Notes: generated by a model from the letters alone, not told the origin. DNA of 64,000 nt from Bacillota bacterium (GCA_023436225.1 JAEZKA010000076.1:62001-126000); one strand, 5' to 3'; positions 35,344 to 45,107 are shown, numbered from the stretch's first letter. Numbers and translations: made by a program.

Positions 35344-37152
35344 TTATATCTCATATGGGATTTTAAGTGTTACGATTGTTCCCGGTTCGCCAGAATCCAC
35401 ATGAAAATAACTGTTGCTTCCATAATATAGTTTCATTCTGGTAATTACATTCCTCACACCGATGCTTGTATCGACCGTATCCTGACGGTAATCGTAATTA
35501 TTAAATTGCGCCACTAATTCCTTGGACATCCCCTTCCCATTGTCCTTTATCTTAATTTGAATGTAAGTATCGCATTGCATCTGAATCTCTATATCGATTT
35601 CATCATGACCCGTACTTCCCGGGAAGCCATGAACTATGGTATTTTCAATCAAGGGTTGTATCAGTAATTTATGTATTTTGCACTCCTTTAGCGCATCATC
35701 GATATGGATTATAAACTGGAAAGAATAGCAAAACCGCTCCTGCTGTAAATAGATATACTTTTTCAGATACTCCAATTCTTCCTGCAGGGTTACGATTTCA
35801 TTGCATCTATGAATACTGTATCTAAGTATATTAGCTAAATTAATGAGCATTTTACTAATATGAAATTCTTCATGTTCTACTGCAACCCAATTGATAGCAT
35901 CCAGAGTATTATATAAAAAATGAGGATTAATTTGTGCTTCTAAAGATCTAATCTCCGCATTCTTTTTCCTAACCAAGGCATCCTTTTCCTGTTGATTCGA
36001 TTCCTTGATGCGAACAATCATATCGTTAAAATGATGTGCAATTTTTGCAAATTCATCTTTTCCCTCCAATGAAATCTGAACATCATAATCTCCCTTGTCC
36101 GCTTTTCTCATTGCATGTATTATTTTCTTAACCGATTTGTCAGTTCCGGCTGCAAATGACATAGCAATAAAAATACAAACAATACCGAAGAGAAGTCCGA
36201 TTAAAACAATTATCTTGGAAATAATCTGGACATCCTTTAATGCGTAGGATAAATTTTGTACATTAATCAATATAAATGCTCCATCTTTAATATTACTTAC
36301 ATGTACCTCTAGTTGCTTTGAATTCATAAAATTATTATTCTGAAAGAACTTTTTTGTGGCCGTAATAATGTCATTGCCGTAACCGCAATTTAACTTCGAC
36401 CCAACATATTTTTCCAACGGGAACGAAATAATATCTCCCTTCTGATTTACCAGAAAGGTTAAATTGGAATCAAAATCCATACCCGCTGAATACACAGTTC
36501 GAAGAGCACTTTCATCGATACATAAAATAATACTTCCAACCGGACCATTATTATAATTATTGAAATCAGTTAACTGATGCGCTATGTAAAAAAAATTTTT
36601 GTTCCCGTAATTGTGATCCGTCTTATTGATTGTACTGGAATATATAGCATGCTTTACTTTTAAAGAAGCTTTAAACATTGAATCTGTTCTAATATCGTTC
36701 ACTTCAAAACAATAGCTTTCCTCACCGGATAGAGTGACTGCATCATAAAAAGTAACGTCCCCATTTAAACCAACGATTGCAATGCCTAGAATCTCTGGAT
36801 AAGCGTAAACAATATTCTCAAGCTTGTGCTCTATCTGATGCTTTGCCGTAAAGTAATTCTTGGTATCCCACACATTGATGTACTTTAAATTATCAATGTA
36901 GCTGCTGTCAGTATAAATATCTAATATAATATTGTCATAGGCATGAAAAAATCCCTCTACACTATTACTGGTTTGCCGAAGGTTCGCCATAATCAGCTCC
37001 TTCGTCTGCTTCTCAATCGTAGATGTACTTATCTTATAGGATGTGAATTGAATTAAAGAAATCGGGAGGATTGAAATTAACAATAGCATTATCATTAGTT
37101 TAGTAAATAGATTGAAGGATAAAAATGTTTTGACCATTATTTTATGTAACAT
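35344..37152 (-). CDS. Sensor histidine kinase, YesM type
   Basis: A 602-residue membrane kinase. Helix 1 (17-36), a large extracellular sensor of dCache/Cache type (about 37-305), helix 2 (310-334), HAMP (335-386). His-kinase domain with phospho-accepting His411 in QINPHFLYNTLDAINW, and HATPase with N-box LIQPLIENTIVHGF and KIKDNGKGM. All catalytic parts are present. It is the first gene of a kinase-regulator-binding protein set. The ribosome site before ATG 37152 is AAAGGA. Confidence 0.94.
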   Translation of the reverse strand: MLHKIMVKTFLSFNLFTKLMIMLLLISILPISLIQFTSYKISTSTIEKQTKELIMANLRQTSNSVEGFFHAYDNIILDIYTDSSYIDNLKYINVWDTKNYFTAKHQIEHKLENIVYAYPEILGIAIVGLNGDVTFYDAVTLSGEESYCFEVNDIRTDSMFKASLKVKHAIYSSTINKTDHNYGNKNFFYIAHQLTDFNNYNNGPVGSIILCIDESALRTVYSAGMDFDSNLTFLVNQKGDIISFPLEKYVGSKLNCGYGNDIITATKKFFQNNNFMNSKQLEVHVSNIKDGAFILINVQNLSYALKDVQIISKIIVLIGLLFGIVCIFIAMSFAAGTDKSVKKIIHAMRKADKGDYDVQISLEGKDEFAKIAHHFNDMIVRIKESNQQEKDALVRKKNAEIRSLEAQINPHFLYNTLDAINWVAVEHEEFHISKMLINLANILRYSIHRCNEIVTLQEELEYLKKYIYLQQERFCYSFQFIIHIDDALKECKIHKLLIQPLIENTIVHGFPGSTGHDEIDIEIQMQCDTYIQIKIKDNGKGMSKELVAQFNNYDYRQDTVDTSIGVRNVITRMKLYYGSNSYFHVDSGEPGTIVTLKIPYEI

Positions 37153-37402
37153 ACGTACCTATCCTTTTATTTAGTTGTTCAGAGAATATAAAATATCCTC
37201 TGTTTCTTCTTTACAAAATGTCTAATAATGATAATATAGCAAGATAAACAGAAAACGATTACGTCATTTTAAACAACATTACCATGAATATATTAGCATA
37301 TAATGTATATTTTGTCATTAACTTTCTCAAATATTATGAAGCTACTGTTAAACTAATTATAATCACTTTAAATACGAATTACATCTAGTAGTCAAATGAA
37401 TA
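37153..37402. other. Intergenic region upstream of the YesM-type kinase, no gene seen
   Basis: AT-rich sequence between the cupin pseudogene hairpin and the kinase. It must carry the promoter of the two-component operon, but I cannot pick one convincing -35/-10 pair. Confidence 0.4.
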
Positions 37403-37462
37403 GAAGGTACAGAATATATTAATCTGATTTATAACTCGACAGATTAGTTATTCTATACCTTC
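37403..37462. terminator. Long stem-loop downstream of the cupin pseudogene
   Basis: Starting with GAAGGTA (37403-37409) and AGAATA, then TAATCTG, the left arm pairs with CAGATTA, TATTCT and TACCTTC (ending 37462), with two small internal loops. About 20 base pairs. No strong T-run on either side, so terminator activity is uncertain. Confidence 0.5.
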
Positions 37463-37510
37463 CTATATCATTATAACGCGTCACCCGTAGCAATTGCAGA
37501 ATTGCAATTA

Positions 37511-37899
37511 TTAATGATTGCGTTCCGCCGCAACGGCATCTGCTTTGGTTTTATGAAGCGTACCCCATGGATGCTGAGGCGGTGCATAGATCGAGTATAA
37601 TTTAAGGGGATTACAACCGGTATTTATGAGATTGTGCCAGGTTCCGGCCGGTATTATGATAGCAAAATCATCAGAGACATTAGCTTTAAAATCCAATCTA
37701 TTTTTATTAGCTCCCATGAGAATTATTCCCTGGCCTTCTTCAATACGTAAGAATTGATCAAGGTCAGGATGGCACTCTAATCCGATATCTTCTCCCACAT
37801 TGATGCTCGATAAAAGGCAGAGGGGCGCCTTTCATTACGCATGTTATTCCTCACTGAGTCCACATTATTATTGTATGAATCTCTTCCGCTGTTTTTCAT
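37511..37899 (-). pseudogene. Cupin-domain protein with internal deletion and frameshift
   Basis: The C-terminal 95 codons are a clear small cupin: VGEDIGLECHPDLDQFLRIEEGQG, DDFAIIIPAGTWHNLINTGCNPLKLYSIYAPPQHPWGT. The metal histidines in CHPD and GTWHN are kept. The expected upstream strands (about 30 residues around the usual NNFRTALWTG region) are missing. A good start, ATG 37899 with GGAAAG, opens MKNSGRDSYNNN... in another frame that stops inside the cupin. The simplest reading is a gene that lost an internal stretch near 37800-37845, shifting frame. A functional short protein from the start at 37798 is possible but has no ribosome site. Confidence 0.7.
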
Positions 37900-37940
37900 A
37901 TTGTCTTTCCTTTACAAATTGATATTACATTATATGAAAT

Positions 37941-38690
37941 CTAGCTATGAAGTTTACAACTCATGTCATTGATGATCCTAAGCATTTCCTGTGCATCCTT
38001 TTCTGCCAGGCTAAGGGCTGTTATATATCGGTCAGCAGCACATACAATGTCTTCCTCTTCCCCAGGAGTATCGATAGCATCACGGACGTTTCTATCTCCC
38101 TGATCCAATCGATTCAACATACGTAGGATAGACATCATGGAATAATGGGCATTTCGAAGTGTACGGATGATTTTTAGACGATTCATTTCCTTTCGCCCAT
38201 ATTCTGTGTGACCGCTAGAGTTTCTTGGTACCTTAATCAGACCGTTTCTTTCCCAATCGCGTAAGACATCAATGGTAATACCCAATATTTTTGCAACTTC
38301 TAGTCTGCCCCTGTATACAATGGAAGCTTCCTGCTTTGTGGTATCCTCAAGGATATCCAGTGTTATCTGGATTGCTTCCTCGGCTTTTGCTTTTTCCTCC
38401 CGGAGATGTTCCAAGTATTGTTGTGTACCCTGATATGCTCCGACGATATCCTCTACGGCTGCTGTCTTTACTATTTGATAGACCTCCTGTCTGAGCCTGT
38501 CACTAATAATCTCTGCACGAAAGGCGGTACGAATCAGCCAAAGCTGGTCAAGATGTCTGTCATTAAAAATACGATAACCGCTTTCTGTTCTAGGTATAAC
38601 CGGCAACAGCTTCATCTCCTCATAAAAACGTATTGTATTTGGGTGTACACCGATGATATTAGCTAACTGTGCCGTTTTGTAGCTTTTCAA
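37941..38690 (-). CDS. Tandem MerR-family regulator
   Basis: A 249-residue protein with two winged-helix MerR domains. The first (about 4-70) reads KTAQLANIIGVHPNTIRFYEEMKLLPVIPRTESGYRIFN, abbreviated. The second (about 124-190) reads RLEVAKILGITIDVLRDWERNGLIKVPRNSSGHTEY, abbreviated. A helical linker separates them. There is no obvious metal-binding cysteine loop. TTG 38690 has AAAGGAGG at seven bases. It follows the ABC exporter permease gene by 69 bases in the same direction, so it probably controls that exporter. Confidence 0.92.
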   Translation of the reverse strand: MKSYKTAQLANIIGVHPNTIRFYEEMKLLPVIPRTESGYRIFNDRHLDQLWLIRTAFRAEIISDRLRQEVYQIVKTAAVEDIVGAYQGTQQYLEHLREEKAKAEEAIQITLDILEDTTKQEASIVYRGRLEVAKILGITIDVLRDWERNGLIKVPRNSSGHTEYGRKEMNRLKIIRTLRNAHYSMMSILRMLNRLDQGDRNVRDAIDTPGEEEDIVCAADRYITALSLAEKDAQEMLRIINDMSCKLHS

Positions 38691-38759
38691 ACAACCGCCT
38701 CCTTTTCTTGGTTTCTATCCCATTCGTACGGCTCTTAGGGCGTAATTATTATCATAATC

Positions 38760-40958
38760 CTAGGATAACATATCATTTTTTAGAGTCTCTATTAAATTAT
38801 TCTGATACAGCTTTCTGCCACCGATATAATATGCAAATGCAACACAGCCCATAATCATGCCTGCAAATACTAGCAAAGGAATGATCGGCATGTTTTCTAC
38901 AAATTCCATTGGATTGATATAGCTTGCTTTTGTTGCAAATAGTACAAATAGTATCGTAAAAGGAAGCGTAACTAAGATAGGTTTGCCCCCAATGATAAGA
39001 GCCTCCATGAAAAATATCTTCCTCATACCATGTGGCGAAAGCCCAACCGATAGATAACGGGCAAATTCCCTCTTTCTCGTGACTATCATTCCAAGGGTAT
39101 TCGAAAATACATTAGCCAGGCCAATAGCAGCCAGGAGTCCACATAATCCGCCAATTATTAATGTGTATCCTCTTTGTATTTCCTTATTAATGATCTCTTC
39201 CTCTATACGATTTTCTATCTCATAATCCTTATCGCCGAGCAACTGCTTCATTCCCGCCTGAACCGGCATTATGGCATCATCCGATACAGTACGCACATTA
39301 AGATAAGTCTCCTGAGCATCCATACCTAACTTTGCTGCTATCTGATTCCATGTCTTTGCTGACATAACCTGCACTAAAGCATAATTTGCATACTCTTCCC
39401 TAAGAATCGGTAACTCGTCCGTATAAGCCAGAATTGGAACTTCTACTCTATATTCTTTATCATCCTTACTTTGATATAAGGTAAGACCGATATCCTCCTG
39501 CTCTTTCATAAAATTTAAATATTCCTTATTGCGAAAATTACTATGAATATTGTCCCATATACGATTGATCGTAATCATTCCCCATGCTGCATCCTTGTTG
39601 TAGCCTTCCATATTTTCATAATAATGAAGAAAGCTCGTATCATCCAGAATTACGATTGGAACCTCGATTTGATATTTATCATCCTTCCTGACTATGTCCC
39701 GACCTGCCAGTGCCGATATGCCTCCGATTGTCACAAGCTCATCACTGAACATACCTTCTGTTAACCAGGTATAGGTTAGAACCTTTTGATAAATGTGATA
39801 GCTTTCCATCCCGTCTAAGACATTATTATCCAAGGTCTCTTTCATATCATCAATACTCTGAGCTTTTACAGTCACCATAATATCCCAGGCGTCCTTGTAT
39901 CTCTCAAAATAGGTATACTTCGTACTAATCCCTGACAGAGTAATAAAGCAAAGAAAAATACTGAATGCTAAAAAGGATAGTGTTAAGGACAGGGATGCCG
40001 TTCGAAGGGCCTTTCTTCTTACATATAAGGACTTCGCTGCTAACTCACCCTCCATACCGAAAAGTGCAAAGATAAGACGACTCTTCTTCTCTTTTTGTAG
40101 ACCATAGTCCTCTTCCTCTCCTCTAATGATCTGTAGGGGCTTTTTCTTGATTATCTTTCTTGCTGGAAGCCATGCAGAGCACAATACTGTAAGAACAGAT
40201 GCAAGGAATGGGATGAGGAATAGTCCTAGGTGATATGAAAATACTGCATTCTCTCCACGGTAAGCTCCGGCTATTGAATTAGCAAGACGGATTATTAGAA
40301 GGCATAAACCAGCTCCTCCTCCAACACCAGTAATGACCGGTAACAGGCTTAGAGCCAATGCCTCCTGCAATAAACAAATCCGGAGCTGTCTTGGTGTTGC
40401 ACCAATGCTCTGAAGAATTCCCAATTGGTGAAGTCTTGACTGCATCGATCGTAAAAAAGCATTTCGAATAACCAGTATTAATGATACACCAGCAATTATC
40501 ATAACAAACACATAAAAGCTCAGAAGCATGGGCGGGTCTTTGTCCTCCGGAGAAAAGATAAAATACTCTGACAACAATGTATCATGATACAGAACTGCAG
40601 AGGTGTCCACTCCAATCATGCTAGCTATCTTGGGCAGCACTTCGTAGATACTTCTCATGTCATTTAGATAGACTAACGTTTCCATACCCTTTTCTGTAGG
40701 AATCGTTAATACCTCTTTTACATTATCAATAAGCTTGATACTTTGAGTATCTTTTTCTGAAATACTCCCGATAATTTTTGCCTGCCAGTCTCCTTCCTCC
40801 GATACAATCCGATTAATATTATCGATCCACATATTGTAGAATACGCAAGTGATAAGCGATAAGAATATGGCTGAGATCAGTGCCGCTACCATAATTGATA
40901 TACTGCTACTCTTATTATTTTTGATATAGCCGACGGAATACTCCTTCCACATGCTCAT
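38760..40958 (-). CDS. ABC transporter permease, FtsX/MacB type
   Basis: A 732-residue membrane protein with two FtsX units. Helix at about 19-42, an external domain, helices around 146-270 with RLHQLGILQSIGATPRQLRICLLQEA, the cytoplasmic link ARKIIKKKPLQIIRG, a second helix near 315-345, a large external domain (about 350-600), and terminal helices with REFARYLSVGLSPHGMRKIFFMEALIIGG, abbreviated. Likely exports a peptide, antibiotic or lipid. Its ATG overlaps the ATPase stop (TAATG). A second ATG six bases on has better spacing to GGGGG. Confidence 0.9.
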   Translation of the reverse strand: MSMWKEYSVGYIKNNKSSSISIMVAALISAIFLSLITCVFYNMWIDNINRIVSEEGDWQAKIIGSISEKDTQSIKLIDNVKEVLTIPTEKGMETLVYLNDMRSIYEVLPKIASMIGVDTSAVLYHDTLLSEYFIFSPEDKDPPMLLSFYVFVMIIAGVSLILVIRNAFLRSMQSRLHQLGILQSIGATPRQLRICLLQEALALSLLPVITGVGGGAGLCLLIIRLANSIAGAYRGENAVFSYHLGLFLIPFLASVLTVLCSAWLPARKIIKKKPLQIIRGEEEDYGLQKEKKSRLIFALFGMEGELAAKSLYVRRKALRTASLSLTLSFLAFSIFLCFITLSGISTKYTYFERYKDAWDIMVTVKAQSIDDMKETLDNNVLDGMESYHIYQKVLTYTWLTEGMFSDELVTIGGISALAGRDIVRKDDKYQIEVPIVILDDTSFLHYYENMEGYNKDAAWGMITINRIWDNIHSNFRNKEYLNFMKEQEDIGLTLYQSKDDKEYRVEVPILAYTDELPILREEYANYALVQVMSAKTWNQIAAKLGMDAQETYLNVRTVSDDAIMPVQAGMKQLLGDKDYEIENRIEEEIINKEIQRGYTLIIGGLCGLLAAIGLANVFSNTLGMIVTRKREFARYLSVGLSPHGMRKIFFMEALIIGGKPILVTLPFTILFVLFATKASYINPMEFVENMPIIPLLVFAGMIMGCVAFAYYIGGRKLYQNNLIETLKNDMLS

Positions 40959-41641
40959 TACCCCCTTCGGTTCTCATCGGAGATGATCCTGCCATCTTCA
41001 AATGTGATAATGCGATCTGCTTCGAAGGCAAGCTGCTCTTCATGGGTAACCATAATTATCGTTTGCTTGAAATTTCTATTGGACAATTTCAACATCTCTA
41101 TAATCTCTCTGGAGTTCTTCTTATCCAGATTTCCGGTAGGTTCATCTGCCAAAAGTAAAGCGGGGTGGTAAAGCAAGGAACGTGCAATGGCAGTTCTCTG
41201 CTGCTGTCCTCCAGATAACTGGCTAGGAAGAGCCTGTAACTTATCCTTTATTCCCAAGGAGGTCACGATCTGGTCAAAATGTTCTTTATCTGGCTTCTTC
41301 TTATCTAAAATCATAGGCATCATAATATTTCGCTCTACTGTCAATGTGGGAATTAGATTGTAAAACTGATAAATCAATCCCACTTTTCTCCGCCTGAATA
41401 TTGCTGAGGAGGTAGGATCCAGAGTAGTTAAGTCCGTATCCTCTACAAATACCTTGCCTTCTGTTGGCTGATCAACACCTCCCAGTATATGCAGGAAAGT
41501 TGATTTTCCTGACCCGGAGGCTCCTACTACTGCAACAAACTCTCCCTTTTCAATACTCAAATTCACATGGTCCAATGCTGTAACCTGATTATCCTTGTTA
41601 CCATATACCTTTGTAAGGCCTTCGCACTTCAGAATTTCCAC
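40958..41641 (-). CDS. ABC transporter ATPase, LolD/MacB type
   Basis: A 227-residue ATPase partner of the FtsX-type permease. Walker A GASGSGKSTFLHILGG, signature LSGGQQQRTAIARSL, Walker B LLLADEPTGNLD and switch VTHEE are intact. The GTG start at 41641 has GAGGAGG eight bases upstream. It is the first gene of the operon ATPase-permease-MerR. The 269 bases upstream contain no gene. Confidence 0.94.
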   Translation of the reverse strand: MEILKCEGLTKVYGNKDNQVTALDHVNLSIEKGEFVAVVGASGSGKSTFLHILGGVDQPTEGKVFVEDTDLTTLDPTSSAIFRRRKVGLIYQFYNLIPTLTVERNIMMPMILDKKKPDKEHFDQIVTSLGIKDKLQALPSQLSGGQQQRTAIARSLLYHPALLLADEPTGNLDKKNSREIIEMLKLSNRNFKQTIIMVTHEEQLAFEADRIITFEDGRIISDENRRG

Positions 41642-41879
41642 AGTAATACCTCCTCACGATTTCAAATATAGCTCATATCCATTCTGGGATATGGCTATCG
41701 AATTCAAGATAAGCTTAATTGGTTTCATTTTAACATTTCCAAACTAAGTTCACAACTTATAAATCCAAACAAGTAGGTCATTCATGATTTGAAAATTACC
41801 TACACTTGTTATGAATAACAAAAGGAAAGGTAACTGATTTGGACACATCAATCCCCCTTCCTTCTTACTCTATCTTAAA

Positions 41880-41909
41880 GAATACAGAATAGTCAATTCT
41901 ACTGTATCC
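41880..41909 (-). terminator. Hairpin directly after the Csp-like protease gene
   Basis: GAATACAGAAT (41880-41890) pairs with ATTCT-ACTGTATCC (41896-41909) with a small bulge and one mismatch. On the minus strand it begins right after the stop codon and is followed by TTCTTT. Confidence 0.5.
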
Positions 41910-41910
41910 T

Positions 41911-43614
41911 TTATATATTACCTCTTAAATTCTCGAATACGCCAAAGATATCGATTATCCCAAAACCCCATTCCCTATTCGGATAGGTTAAATTGAAATC
42001 TCTTTTCGCCCCCCGTAGTAACAAATTTTTAACATCGGTTCCATCCATGATATCAAGATTTTCTCTTACTAAGCCCCATTCCAAAAGCATTGCGGCTATA
42101 CCTGCTGTATGTGCCGCAGCAACACTGGTTCCTGTCATTCTAGTATAACCGTTATCTAGGGCGGGGCCAATAAGATTTACTCCAGGTGCTGCCAAGGAAG
42201 GAGCGATACGTCCAGTTCTGGTAAAGCCTCTACTTGCAGCTATATAAAGGCTGTCATTTAGGTTATCGTATGCGGTAGCTACGATTGGTATGAATACATT
42301 TCCAGGTGATGTCAGCGTAGTATACGGCGAGGATCGTATAAAATAGGTATCCTCACCAATGAATGTTCTGACCGGGAGCCATGAATTTAGATCCAATGGT
42401 AGTGTTCTATTCACTTTCTGAATACCAATACGCCATATTCCTTCGGATGGATTTCTTAGTCTTAGAATAACCAGCTGTGCACCGGCTCTTGAACCAATTA
42501 GTTGAAAATAGATGCTAATGGTTGTCGTCTCGAATATGAAGCTTACTTCTCTCCTTTCATTAATTCTTGGTAAAATTAGAGGCATATACTCTCCTCCTGG
42601 AGATATGAGGTCCACACCAAATGTATTCGGACTATTTGCCCATATTTCGAGATAAAGGCCTGGCAAATTTGGGCCTATATTTAACTCTATCGTTTCCGTA
42701 TTTGTACCCGTTAACATTGTAGTTTCATAATGATTTCTGCTGTTACCTTCATTTCCTGCAGCGATGGAGACTGTTACCCCATTCAATTGTGCCACGGAAG
42801 ATAAGTAAATACTTAAAGCACCGGTTTCATCATGGTCTCCCTGAGAGGTTCCAAGACCAATACAGATTGACATTGGCCGTTCATATCGTGATGCAATCTC
42901 TAATAGATACTTTACTCCTAACATAATATCATTTTCTTGAAAGCATATCACATCATCGCCAAGCATGTAGAATTCCCTGATATTTTTTTTTGCAGGCTTC
43001 AGCTTCACAACTACAATTTCTGCATCCGGAACCACTCCCGAAAATTCGTTATCGGTATCCTCATTTCCGGCTGCAATACCAGCTAAGAAGGTACCATGTC
43101 CGATATCGTCATTACTTGGAACAATAGCTCTTGGGTTGTCACTTTGGAGTGCCGCATTGATTTGTTCCCTTGTATATTCCGTTCCATAATAGAGACCATC
43201 CGGAGGAGGACCATCTTGTATCGTCTGATCCCATATTGTTACAATCTTTGAAGTACCATCTGCATTAATAAAGGCTCTGTGAGTATAATCAATACCGGTA
43301 TCAACAATTCCAATCAATACACCTTGCCCCCGAAGATTTAACCCTGCAATATTACGAAGCCTTCTCACGCCGGAGGCCTCGATACTTTGTTCATCCAATA
43401 ATCCTAACAACCGTACAAATACTTTATAACCATAAGCATCAAGCGATTTTTCGGGTACTAAGTTATCTGGAATATATATGGCTGTAAAGGTTGAATCTAT
43501 TGGGATAGTGCAAATATCACTACTTGCAAGTTCTTCCCTCGAAGTCAGTTCATAATCAGCTATAAAATCCCTATATTCCTCACTGACAATTTGATTACCA
43601 CAGCTTGTATTCAA
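41911..43614 (-). CDS. Subtilisin-like serine protease of the Csp (spore germination) group
   Basis: A 567-residue S8 protease with no signal peptide. The catalytic triad is intact: Asp105 in IGIVDTGIDYTH, His173 in DIGHGTFLAGIA and Ser497 in GTSVAAAHTAG; the oxyanion Asn lies in SIAAGNEGNS. The large jelly-roll-like insert (about 290-450) between the oxyanion Asn and the Ser is typical of Csp proteases, which activate the cortex hydrolase SleC during germination in Clostridia. The TTG start at 43614 has GGAGG six bases upstream. It follows the LysM-GH18 gene in the same direction. A duty other than germination is possible, since Lachnospiraceae often carry several such genes. Confidence 0.9.
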   Translation of the reverse strand: MNTSCGNQIVSEEYRDFIADYELTSREELASSDICTIPIDSTFTAIYIPDNLVPEKSLDAYGYKVFVRLLGLLDEQSIEASGVRRLRNIAGLNLRGQGVLIGIVDTGIDYTHRAFINADGTSKIVTIWDQTIQDGPPPDGLYYGTEYTREQINAALQSDNPRAIVPSNDDIGHGTFLAGIAAGNEDTDNEFSGVVPDAEIVVVKLKPAKKNIREFYMLGDDVICFQENDIMLGVKYLLEIASRYERPMSICIGLGTSQGDHDETGALSIYLSSVAQLNGVTVSIAAGNEGNSRNHYETTMLTGTNTETIELNIGPNLPGLYLEIWANSPNTFGVDLISPGGEYMPLILPRINERREVSFIFETTTISIYFQLIGSRAGAQLVILRLRNPSEGIWRIGIQKVNRTLPLDLNSWLPVRTFIGEDTYFIRSSPYTTLTSPGNVFIPIVATAYDNLNDSLYIAASRGFTRTGRIAPSLAAPGVNLIGPALDNGYTRMTGTSVAAAHTAGIAAMLLEWGLVRENLDIMDGTDVKNLLLRGAKRDFNLTYPNREWGFGIIDIFGVFENLRGNI

Positions 43615-43700
43615 GGTGTGCCTCCAAAAAATTAATTATATTAATCCTATGTAGACCTCATTTTTTTTATGCTTATAAAATCCACCTTTTACTAATGATG

Positions 43701-45002
43701 TTAAATCATTTCAGGCAATAACTTGTATATATAAAAATTCGAGTTAATAATGAGCCAAAGCTGTGGATAATGGCTCATAATATTCCATAATCCCGTTCCC
43801 CTTAAGTCATTTTCTATTACTAGCATTACAAGTGCATAGATTGTTCTGGCATCAACAAACCATACAATATGCTGAACCATCTCATTACCCACTTGGATAT
43901 TATACCGATAATATGGGGTTTCTGAATCATCATCAAACAAAATGGTTGCATCCATTAACGCAGCCAATTCTATTGCAGCTTCAATCGTGATTGCATTTCC
44001 TGTTGAAACATTTTGGATAAATGGCAGAGCCCAATTATACCCTATCACAGGAAATCCAACACTAATTTTATTAGGCTCTATCGTTTGCTTTATAAAATCT
44101 ACATATAGGGATATATTTCTTACTGAAGTAACAGGCATAGGCGGACCATATTGAGTTCCCCATAAAAATCTCATGACATACAATTCATCAATTAGATCAT
44201 TATAATCGGAATAATCTATATTCTCATACAGTAACTCATACTCCTCTTCCTCAAAATTAGGATCTATCGTAATAAAGACAGGATATCCTTCCTTATCTAG
44301 ATAAGAAGTGATTCGCTTCAAATAATCTAAATAAAGTTTCTGATTCGACTCGTTTAAATGTGTGATTGTAATATTTACACCGTAATAGCCCTTTTCTTTC
44401 AATACCTTAAGCATATTCCGGGCATGATTATCCTGATAATCCGGGTTTAATAATATTTCATACACTATTTCAGGATTACGTTCTCCACGAAATGTTACAC
44501 TAGTTATCAGCATTAATGGAGCCACTCCAAATTGTTTGGCTGTTTCAATTAATTCAGAATCGTCATAGACGGATATAATCTCTCCTCTTCTTAATGTTCT
44601 ATAATTTAGAACAGAAAGATAGGTTAAATAAGGTAAGGACTCTCTTGCTATTCTCATATCAATAAACGGAAATGCATAGCCATTCGTTGAAATCGTTGTG
44701 CTTGTATTATAGCTTATGATGAGTTCTTCACCAGGATATATATATTCCCTTTCCCAAAGGAATGGATTATTTCTATATAATTGCATGATTGGTATTTCAT
44801 GTTTCGATGCAATTTCGGATAAAGTATCTCCTTCTTGTACAATATATATCTCTTGTGGATCGGTAATTACAATGGTTTGCCCTATCACTAAATCACCTGC
44901 ATTTTGTATGCCATTCTCTTGTATTATTCTTGCTTCGGATACTCCAAATTTATTTGCAATTGTAGTAATGGTATCACCATCCTGCACTACATAAATGATC
45001 AT
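43701..45002 (-). CDS. LysM-LysM-GH18 protein (SleL/YaaH-like), catalytic motif lost
   Basis: A 433-residue protein started at ATG 45002 (GGGGGG upstream). Two LysM domains, IYVVQDGDTITTIANKFGVS (3-22 onward) and IYIVQEGDTLSEIASKHEIP (52-71 onward), bind cortex or wall glycan. Residues about 105-430 follow the SleL/YaaH GH18 barrel. The catalytic strand, normally GVNIDFE, reads GVNITITHL (208-216), so both the Asp and the catalytic Glu are missing. The rest of the barrel is well kept (PYLTYLSVLNY, ISVGFPVIGYNWALPF), so this looks like a binding pseudoenzyme, not a decayed gene. It precedes the Csp-like protease. Confidence 0.88.
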   Translation of the reverse strand: MIIYVVQDGDTITTIANKFGVSEARIIQENGIQNAGDLVIGQTIVITDPQEIYIVQEGDTLSEIASKHEIPIMQLYRNNPFLWEREYIYPGEELIISYNTSTTISTNGYAFPFIDMRIARESLPYLTYLSVLNYRTLRRGEIISVYDDSELIETAKQFGVAPLMLITSVTFRGERNPEIVYEILLNPDYQDNHARNMLKVLKEKGYYGVNITITHLNESNQKLYLDYLKRITSYLDKEGYPVFITIDPNFEEEEYELLYENIDYSDYNDLIDELYVMRFLWGTQYGPPMPVTSVRNISLYVDFIKQTIEPNKISVGFPVIGYNWALPFIQNVSTGNAITIEAAIELAALMDATILFDDDSETPYYRYNIQVGNEMVQHIVWFVDARTIYALVMLVIENDLRGTGLWNIMSHYPQLWLIINSNFYIYKLLPEMI

Positions 45003-45030
45003 ACTAATCCCCCCATCACACCGTAAAGTC

Positions 45031-45107
45031 GCAAATTTGGGCGGCAACACAAGTTAATAATAATAGAAGGATCACGAAGCGTGCTTTCTATCGTTTGCCA
45101 ATTGAAG
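45031..45107. repeat. Intergenic repeat A, copy 2, interrupted by hairpin repeat B
   Basis: Repeat A begins with GCAAATTTGGGCGGCAACAC (45031-45050) and ends with TTTGCCAATTGAA (45094-45106). Between its halves lie about 41 bases absent from the copy at 33704. They contain repeat B (45062-45092), a hairpin with CACG/CGTG arms flanked by TAGAA/TTCTA. The element sits in the leader of the LysM-GH18 gene. Confidence 0.6.

Noticed and set aside
41911..43614. Csp-like protein as a pseudoprotease
   Set aside because: Asp105, His173 and Ser497 are all present in normal motifs.
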